Of a stretch of 26,102 nucleotides of DNA, positions 1-8,000 are shown one piece after another. Within the stretch, counting starts at the first letter, position 1. Each line of letters starts with the position of its first letter. Source of the DNA: a virus; the IMG/VR virus record IMGVR_UViG_3300025118_000119, positions 1 through 26,102 of that record, one strand, 5' to 3'. The notes below the pieces were generated by a model. The model worked only from the letters and a program-made list of their open reading frames with translations, ran no database searches and was not told the DNA's origin. The translations under genes and the position numbers were made by a program.

Positions 1-569
1 ACTAGAGTAAGTGTTTCAATGTAACCTGCTTTTTCTAGGTTATCATCAATATCACCCACTCCTGTATCAACAACAGAATCCTCATATCTGTAAAGCTCAC
101 ATCTGAGTTCGTATACGTAATTCTTCTTTAACTGATAGAATGGTTTCTCATGCTCTACAAACTTAATCTCAAATATTCTGTCTCCTAATGGGAAGTATAT
201 TAAATCTCCTTCCTTAGGTCTAGTTGCTAATTCTATGTTTGGTATATTCTTAATAAGTGGAGTAATATAATTCTCAAATCTATCTCTTGATATGATAAGA
301 GTTAAGTCATCCAATGCCTGAACGCCAAACTTGGATAGGAGAGAACCTTGTCCCTCATACCCATCAAAAGTATCCACATATGCTTCTAGTGGAATGGCTT
401 CCTCAAACTTAGATTCAATGACTTCCTGTATTACAGTAGTCTTGGTAATATATCTTCTGGGGATGTAATAAACATCAACCCCATACATCTTAATCTGTTC
501 ATTGATTAAATCTTGAACTAGATTTTGTTCGGTAGAAGACCCCTGTAAGAAATAAGGATTTAATGCCAT
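1..569 (-). CDS. 14: Neck protein gp14 (partial, 3' end cut by window edge)
   Basis: The reading frame opens at ATG 569 and stays open for 189 codons to the window edge, so the C-terminus is missing. The N-terminus reads MALNPYFLQGSSTEQ. It is followed by motifs typical of marine T4-like gp14, such as QMYG/KMYGVDVYYIPRRY near residues 27-40, ATRPKEGDLIYFPLGDR near 115-130 and FVEHEKPFYQL near 136-147. T4 gp14 has 256 residues and, with gp13, forms the neck that closes the DNA-filled head and binds the tail; that role is taken from the family. The start overlaps the gp13 stop in a TAATG junction, so translation is probably coupled. A short AGGA lies only two bases upstream of the ATG. Identification rests on remembered family sequence and on position next to gp13. 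Confidence 0.85.
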   Translation of the reverse strand, partial: MALNPYFLQGSSTEQNLVQDLINEQIKMYGVDVYYIPRRYITKTTVIQEVIESKFEEAIPLEAYVDTFDGYEGQGSLLSKFGVQALDDLTLIISRDRFENYITPLIKNIPNIELATRPKEGDLIYFPLGDRIFEIKFVEHEKPFYQLKKNYVYELRCELYRYEDSVVDTGVGDIDDNLEKAGYIETLTL

Positions 570-1402
570 TATCCTATCATATCAAGAGGAGGAAGTTCGT
601 ATGTATTAGACATATTCTCTCTTATCTTCTCTAAGTCTTTCTCTGCATCCTCATAGATTTCTCTACCATTTAATTCTACACCACCAGGCAATTTAACTCC
701 TTGGAACTTCAAAAGGTTTTGTCCCCATTGCTTCTTAATAAGAGCAGTAGCATATGGTTTCAAGAATGAATCATTCCATACTCTAGGATAAGATGATGGG
801 TCTAATAAAGTAAAACAGTCTATAATTATATAATCACCAACAGTCAAAGAACCCCAATCAATATCCAAATATAACCTATCTTGTCTCTTATTAAATCTAA
901 TTTGCTTCTCAGTAGTTAATAGGAAATTAATATCTTCCAAATAGGTCTTAACCATAGCATACGAAAGAAGTTCAGTAGAACCCCAATAATAAATGTCATT
1001 CAAGAATAACTGATACTTCACACTAAACATATTGTTAGTGATAGTATTACTTCCATCAAAATGGAATATCTTAGTAACTCCTATAATTTGTGGAGGGATT
1101 GGAATAAAATTACTATTCTCAGTGTAATCAAATTGAGTAGTAACTCCTACTGTTGTATCTACTGTAGTAGTTGTTATACCAGCACCACCAGTTGCCTTTC
1201 CTCTGTCTATATCTGCTTGAGTTACTTTATATTTTTGATAAGATTGATATACACCATCAAAATGTCTTTCTTGGAAGAACTGGACAGCATCATCTACCAA
1301 ATCTTCAATCTGTTCATCAGCAACATTTATCTCCAATACAGGCGCGCCAAGTTTTCTCTTACAGTAGTCTATTAACTCTCCACGTGTGCTTGGTTGCGCC
1401 AT
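569..1402 (-). CDS. 13: Neck protein gp13
   Basis: This 277-residue protein is close in length to T4 gp13 (309 residues). Its N-terminal block, STRGELIDYCKRKLGAP followed by an acidic helix with DEQIEDLVDDAVQFFQERH (residues 5-48), is characteristic of gp13 in marine T4-like phages. The C-terminal block is also typical, with YPRVWNDSFLKPYATALIKK near residues 209-228 and PGGVELNGREIYEDAEKDLE further on. In T4, gp13 and gp14 assemble on the portal after packaging and make the tail-binding neck; that role is inferred by homology. The gene follows the 129-residue protein after a 27-base gap and its stop overlaps the gp14 start by one base. No strong Shine-Dalgarno is visible; the start context is GTAAATAAATGGC. 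A Thr/Val-rich stretch near residues 75-90 looks like a surface loop. Confidence 0.88.
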   Translation of the reverse strand: MAQPSTRGELIDYCKRKLGAPVLEINVADEQIEDLVDDAVQFFQERHFDGVYQSYQKYKVTQADIDRGKATGGAGITTTTVDTTVGVTTQFDYTENSNFIPIPPQIIGVTKIFHFDGSNTITNNMFSVKYQLFLNDIYYWGSTELLSYAMVKTYLEDINFLLTTEKQIRFNKRQDRLYLDIDWGSLTVGDYIIIDCFTLLDPSSYPRVWNDSFLKPYATALIKKQWGQNLLKFQGVKLPGGVELNGREIYEDAEKDLEKIRENMSNTYELPPLDMIG

Positions 1403-1429
1403 TTATTTACTTTACTAGTATAAGATTAT

Positions 1430-1819
1430 TTAGGAAGGAGCAGAAGAGATACCTGCTATAACTAACACATCTCCTGATACTATCCTATAAACTGAAGAAC
1501 CAGAACCAATTAAAACATCATATACATATCTACCTTCTGATAAAGTTCTAGTAGCAGTAGAACCTAATGATAACCTAAACTCTCCACCTTTAGCACTAGT
1601 AAAACCAACTTCAAAGGTTTTTATTGCATGAGCAGAAGAACCAATAGCAACACTCTTTGCAAGTTGAGCAGAACCACTATATCCAGTAAAATCAAAAGCA
1701 GTGCCAGATGTACCAACTACAGTATAGTCAGCATCCAAGTCTGCTCCAGTGTTAAGGGTTAAATTGACACCATAGGCTACACCTGAACTGGGGTCGAAAG
1801 TAAGAGTGTTTTTAGCCAT
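1430..1819 (-). CDS. Small beta-sandwich structural protein, BppU N-domain-like (putative)
   Basis: This 129-residue protein has no signal peptide or membrane segment and is made of short beta-prone Gly/Ser/Thr/Val stretches. The C-terminal half resembles the pattern of baseplate upper protein (BppU) N-terminal domains. A strand with FTGYSGSAQLAKS is followed by FEVGFTSAKGGEFRLSLGS, then EGRYVYDVLI and finally a YRIVSGDVLVIAGIS hairpin. That pattern (tyrosine-rich YxYDV strand, then 'G-x-V-x-V-x-x-G-I') is the only family hint. The function is therefore a guess: a small virion or fibre-attachment protein. It starts 8 bases inside the preceding coiled-coil gene and sits between the giant gp10-position protein and gp13, well inside the structural operon, which supports a virion role. 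No Shine-Dalgarno is evident. Confidence 0.6.
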   Translation of the reverse strand: MAKNTLTFDPSSGVAYGVNLTLNTGADLDADYTVVGTSGTAFDFTGYSGSAQLAKSVAIGSSAHAIKTFEVGFTSAKGGEFRLSLGSTATRTLSEGRYVYDVLIGSGSSVYRIVSGDVLVIAGISSAPS

Positions 1820-2027
1820 TAGATAGTGCTTTTAGTAAAGTTTTGATTTCATTAATATCATCTTTTAAAGATTTTAAATCATCTTCCATATTATCTATCC
1901 TATCTGTTCCTTGCCTTCTTTTAGCACGGATAGATATGTATTGATTATACTCAGATGAATTTGTATTCAAAATAGCATTAGTATTTTCATCACGAATAAG
2001 ATGGTCATGACCTTCAACTTTTTTCAT
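1812..2027 (-). CDS. Small coiled-coil protein (71 aa), unknown function
   Basis: I choose the ATG at 2027 (MKKVEGHDHLIRDENTNAIL). It lies one base after the stop of the upstream giant gene (TAATATG) and gives the N-terminus I associate with this small family. A longer frame from a TTG at 2042 would add five residues and overlap the upstream gene by 14 bases, which is less likely. Residues 1-40 are polar and contain NTNSSEYNQY. Residues about 43-68 form a clear heptad helix with hydrophobic residues I, M, L, L, I, I, L, L at a/d positions and acidic/basic flanks, predicting an oligomeric coiled coil. Similar small proteins with a KKVxGxDHLxRD start occur in T4-like phages without a known role. 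Position suggests a structural or assembly protein; that is inference. Confidence 0.75.
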   Translation of the reverse strand: MKKVEGHDHLIRDENTNAILNTNSSEYNQYISIRAKRRQGTDRIDNMEDDLKSLKDDINEIKTLLKALSNG

Positions 2028-2028
2028 A

Positions 2029-5000
2029 TTATGCAAGTGCAAGTACTCTTAGATTTTTAACTCTAGGTGGTTGTGCCTGATTAGTACCAGTTCCTACAAG
2101 TTTAATACTAAAGTATTTGAAAGTAGGAAGATCATCAATATTCCATTCATAATCATGCCATACTAAATCCCCAGATAGATATGCTACTTTATCAGTCTTT
2201 GGTATAAATTTACTTGGTAAACCATTATTTTTAGCTGGATCTACAATCTGACCAGTTTGTGTTAGATTAGTATGTCCTGGGAATAATTGGTAAACTAATT
2301 CTTCATTTGGATCATCCGAAATAGCATATAATGCTCTAAGGTCACTACTTACATTAATATGACCTTCTAGAAGAATTTTAATAGAACTTGATCCTTCTTT
2401 CAAAGTAATTGGTTCTGTTGCATAAACAAATGAATTAGGATCTTGCTTTAAGGTATTAACCTTATTATCAGTAACCCAATCATCAACTGGATTGTCAATT
2501 CTATTAGAAGTAAGAATAACTCCAATTCTCTCCAAATCTACTATAGGTGAAACAGTTTCATCTGTACCAAATAAATTTAAACTCAAAGTAAATGATTTAT
2601 TATTCGGAAGAGTTACTAATGAAGCTTCTTCATTAATTTTAGAAGCAATTATTCTAGGAGTAGACATAAAATTATCACCATATAAATTTATATCTTCAAA
2701 TCCTTGATCCTGATAAGGAGCTTCAGAACCATCCACACTAGATCCAGTAACAGTTCTAATTGAACCTGTTACGTTAGTTCCTGATGGGGTCATATTTTGA
2801 ACTATAGGAGTTAAAATTTCAAATGGTATATTTTCAGTAGAAAGAGCATTAACTCCACCTGCAGATTTTGTTTCATTAAATTTAAGAACTGGAAGACTAG
2901 TTCCTACTGATCTATTCACTCCATTAGTAGAAGTATCTACTTTAATTTTATAGTAATCCATACCGATAGCATTACTTTCAGTAACATCTGTGAAATCATG
3001 ATTTGTATTAATTCTTCTCAAAGAAATACCATTTAACTCATACTTACGAAGGAAATCATCAGCACTGTGAGATAATGTTTGAGTAGAATCTACTCCTCTA
3101 ACAACACCAGTTAAAGTGTTACTAACTACCCCACTATAAGAAAGAATTTCACTTCCAATCTTAACATAACCCAAGTTAGTAGAACCAATACCGACACCTT
3201 CAAATTCAGCAAAGTCTGATGCATCATCTACAATGATAGAACCAGTTGAAGAAGAATCATAATCTGCTGCTAATTGAGTAGGAGCAACATCAGTTTCAAC
3301 ATCAGCAAAGGTTACTTTATTCTGAGTGAAATACATTCCATGATTTTTCTGATTAACCTTAATATGCAATCCATCAGTATCAGTTACAGGAGCTCCTGAT
3401 AACCAAACATTTCCTCCAGCAGCATAATTAAGTATTGTAGTACCAGCACCTGTAACATATTGAATAGTTTTACCTACCCCAGATGAAAATTCTCCTTGGA
3501 CATTATCAAGAACCCATTCATTAGTTCCTGTAACTGCAGCTATAGAGAATTTAATATTTCTTCCTAGAGAATTAATTCCAACAGATGTTATTCCAACCAC
3601 ATCACCTATAACATAACCACTACCTCCACTTAATATAGTTGCTGCAGAAGCTACTCCATTACTAATAGTAAGATTAGCAGTTGCGTTTCTACCATAACCT
3701 GTAATAGTATTAAGAGAAACATTTTGATAAGTAACAGCACCTGAAGAAGGAGTATATCCTACACCAGAATTTGTAATAGTTAAATTACCACTTGCTGTTC
3801 CTGCTGCTCCAACATATCTTCCACTAGCATTACTTCCATCTTGTTGAATTATATTTCCAAAAGTTACTCCAGTATCAGAAATAGTAGTATTAAATCCTAT
3901 TCTTATTTTATTAGATGAAATTTCAAAAGGATCTTTAAGTAAAGGACCAATATCCTCACTATATGTTAATAAAGAAGGATTGTGGAAATTAATAGATCCA
4001 GTCTCCGAAAGAAACTTTGCTTTATAAAGAGTAAATTTAAGATCTTCATATTGACTTGGATTCCAAGTTTCTCCATTTTGAGATTTAAATAATGATCCTA
4101 AAGTAGGCTGTGAACTTACGATTACCCTTTCAGATTCTGGTTTATCTACAGTTTGAATTTCAGTTTCACCCATTCTAGAAATCCAAGCAGTATATTCATT
4201 ACTGATTGATAGAAGAACTACTGAATAACTTTGATTAGGGGAAAGATAAACTGGAGCATTAAATGTAACTGTAGTAGCAACACTAGCATCATCAGAGATG
4301 TTAACGTCATCAGGATCTAAAATAATCTCTCCGAAAGGAAGTATAAGATTCTGAGGAACTCCAGCCTGCATAGGTCTTAATTGGACACTTACTGGTAAAA
4401 ACTGATCTTTACTTGCAAAATAAAGGTCTATTTTAGTTACATAAATTCCAGATGTATCTTCTATCCTAAAGGATTGTGCTAAAGGATCTTCTCCTGTAGG
4501 ACAACCGAACTTATTCTTAGGCCATGATTTGTATTGCTTTGCGGTATATCCAAACCTTTTTCTTGTATTTTTATTAAATTTTCTATTAGCGTTCATCTTC
4601 TTGACAGCATCCATCTTCTTCTGATTCCAACCTTTAGCTTCCACTTTCTTATCAAGAGATTCTTGTGATCTCTCGAGATACCATACTACCTTTTGATAAG
4701 CTTTATGTTCAAATCTACTACTTCCTGGAGTAATACCGAGCTTAGCCATATCAGATATAACCTGATTCTTCCAGTAGTGATGACCACCACCATCAGGTTT
4801 TCTGTTAAACACAGCAATATATGCTCTAGTTACAAAATCCTGTGGTGCTGGAGGTGGTGGGAGAATTATTACTGGCTTAGGAGGAATAATCTTAGGAGGA
4901 ATAATAACAACATCAACTTCAGGTGGTTTGATTGGTGGTGGTGGAGGAGAAGGAGGTAATCTATCTACTACAGCAGTAGAAGTAACACTAGTTGTTTCTC

Positions 5001-8000
5001 CTCTTGCTGTTGATGTTTCTACTCTTGTAAGAATATCTGTTGCTATATTTCTTACACTAATAATAGTTCCCTGTGTTGTATTAATACTTCCAGATGATTC
5101 GAAAACAGTGGTAGCATCAGTCTGAACATTTCCAGGAATTTGACTATTAAAGGGACTACTAGTAATTCTAAATACCTTCTTACCAGAATCAAATTTAGGA
5201 TTAGTTATCTCATTAGGATTAGGAATAAACAAAGATCCAAATACACTTCCAGAAATATCACTCCTAAGTCTTAGGTTCGAGATACTAGCTTGAGCATTAG
5301 ATGTTTGTCCTACTAATTTAAGACCTTTTTCAACATACCCAAAATAAGTATTATCTGCTTTATCAGATAAACTATCCAAATCTACATTAAGAATAGTTGA
5401 TGTTGAAGAATATAACTCAGGAACATTTACAACTGCAGAAGAAGCTGAATTGTTTACTGGAGGTACATTAGCAGAAGAAGATTGAGTTGGAACAATACTA
5501 TCAAGTAAAAGAGTAGTTCCTTTATAGAGGGGAGTAAACTGGTAATATGGGTTAGCTTTATAAACGTGTGTAGGCTCATTAAAAGGTCCTTTCTTATGAT
5601 TAGATTTGGCTACTTTAAATCTAACTATTTCTTTACCATTATTAGTCATACCTATAACAGTTTCTCCTACTGCAAAGGTTCCTGTAGTCATTGAAATTTC
5701 AAGAAGTTTAGGAATAATATACTTTGCTATATCTTGTCCATCAAAGAATGCATAAAGACCTGTATTTGGTTTTAATTTTTGAGCATCAAATTTAATATTC
5801 CTACTTCTTAGATAGGAAACTAACTCACTATTAAGTATTTTATCACCTTCATTAACAGTACTAAATGTTTCTCTAACTAATTTCTTAGTTCCTGTCCTTT
5901 TCTTTGTACCAATACGTTGTTTTGTAGTAGTGGTTCTTCTTACAAGCTCTCTTCCTTCCCATCTAGTATTAGATTTATTATCTACATGTTCATATCCAGT
6001 CCAATTCATTTTCCAAGCACCCCAAACCACTGGACTATATCCAGTTCTCTTATCAAATTCAGCAGCATTTAACTGAGAAGAAGTATTAGTATAAGTAGTA
6101 AGTTCTTTCTGTTTAGCTGTAAGTACAACTTCATCTATCCATATATCAGATTCTGGAGTTAAAAATACCTTTCCACCATAATAATTTACAAGATATGGAG
6201 TAACATTCTCAACTCTTGTAGCAAAAGGCTGGTTTAGTTGAATTACATCTTCATAATCTAAACTTAATACATTCCCAGTCTTTCTAATATTATTAGCACT
6301 ATTTAAATCTAATTGCAGATCTATTTCTGTAGTATGAGGAGAAGGTCTAAGTTCTCCATTTCTATAATCAATAGAATTTTTTACAATAGTCTCTTTAATT
6401 TGATTATCAGTATTGGAAAAATCATCTACAAAAAATCCAGATTTAAATCTATTCAACCCATCGCTATCAGTAATATTCAAATTCAAAGTATTACTTTCTA
6501 ATAAAGAAAGTGAAGTATAAAATTCTAAATTCTCAATTCTTTTTTCCAACTTATTAATATCACTCATCTGATATCTCTTATAACTTGCAAGAGTTATACT
6601 TGCATCAGTTACACTATAAAGATATGCTGGTAGTTCTATAGATGCTACTTGCAATGCTCCATCAATTGTAGCTGGGTATTCTGGATTCTCAGCAGGAGTT
6701 CCTTGCATCAATTGGAAAGTTCCATCTTTAGATAGATAAATTCTATCCAATCTAGGTAAGTAAAACTCATAACCTAATAAAATAGATTTATCAGATGCTA
6801 AAATATTTTTAGCTGAATTTCCATCTGCTGTAAAATTTCTACCTAAGAATTCAAATGGAGAACGTGAAGTTCCTGAAAAATCAGAAACTCTAGGTCTAAT
6901 ATCTAAGATATCACTTACCCTAGTATCATTAATTTCAGGTAAATCTCCATAATCAAAGTTCTTATAAGAACTAGGAGTGGTAAGATCTCCAGCGTCTGCT
7001 GCTGAGAAATATGCCGATTCAAATACAATTTTTAATTGTTTGGTGGGAGGATTGAAATTAGATTTTCTTACCAATCTAGCAAAATCATATATTGTATTCC
7101 TTTGCCCATCATCATAAGTAAATTCTTGAGTAATATTTTCTGAACCTATTATAAGAGAAGATGTAGTTGCAGTAATCCCAGATTCTTGGAAAATAATTTC
7201 TTCATTGAGTTGGAATTCATAATCATTTAACTTTATATAATTAATAGTAGAATCATCTACTCTACTGACATAAATTCCATTACACTTACTGGATTTTCCA
7301 GAAAATCTGTCTCCAATTAATAAATCTCCTGTTTTAGCTGTTGAACTATTAATAGCAATTAATGCAATTTGAGAAAAAGCTGGTTCACTAGAATTTTTAG
7401 ATTCAAGTATTCCATACACCTTCATAACATCAGGAACATTCAATGATATTTCTTCATCTTGAACTCTAGTTCCATAAACCGTACTATAGGTAAGTCCGTC
7501 ATTTAAAGTAGTAGAACCAATACCAGATTGAGAATTTTGAGACTTAGTTATAGTTAAAACATTAATCTTTTTCTTTTCCTTAATTTTTTCTGTTACATTT
7601 ACTTTACGTATTGTTGCTACTAATTTAGCACTACTATTAGCACCTAATCCGTTAATTATTAATTCAGTAGATCCTGTATTAAAATCAAACTTATCAGATG
7701 ATAAAGATTCTGTTGTTCCATCAGTCCTTATTAGAATATAATCTTCCTCATCATAAGGTAAAAATGTTTCGTGAGGACTTCCAGTAAGAATAGATCCTGT
7801 AGTACCGTCAGTAATATTAACATCAAACTGTTTTCTGATAGTAATATGAGAATTTGTTAGATCTACTGATTTAACATTATTTTTAGGAAATTGTGTATAT
7901 AAATTATTATCTTCTGAAGAATGAAAACGTGAAGATAATATCTTAAAATTAGATGGATTAATAGTAATTAAAGGTAATCCTCCTTCACAAATTCCCCCAA

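Noticed and set aside
1341-1348. GGCGCGCC, a GC-only palindrome in an AT-rich genome
   Set aside because: It encodes the conserved Gly-Ala-Pro of gp13 (KLGAP) and needs no separate explanation.
1403-1436. CCTAAATAATC and GTAAATAAATG before gp13 as late promoters
   Set aside because: Each differs from TATAAATA at two positions, which is not enough in this composition.
1061-1461. Plus-strand open frames opposite gp13
   Set aside because: They lie wholly antisense to the well-supported gp13 and the following gap, are rich in Ser/Tyr/Leu/Cys as expected from reversed AT-rich codons, and have no family-like motif.
4693-4960. Polyproline/DUF4214 region as evidence of a gene fusion by frameshift
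   Set aside because: The frame is continuous through both borders and conserved sequence resumes in the same frame, so an in-frame insertion fits better than a sequencing or frameshift artefact.
4693-5125. Plus-strand frames with Gly- or Arg/Trp-rich runs
   Set aside because: The runs (GGGGG-like and WRRRR) are just the complement of the polyproline-coding DNA in the gp10-position gene.
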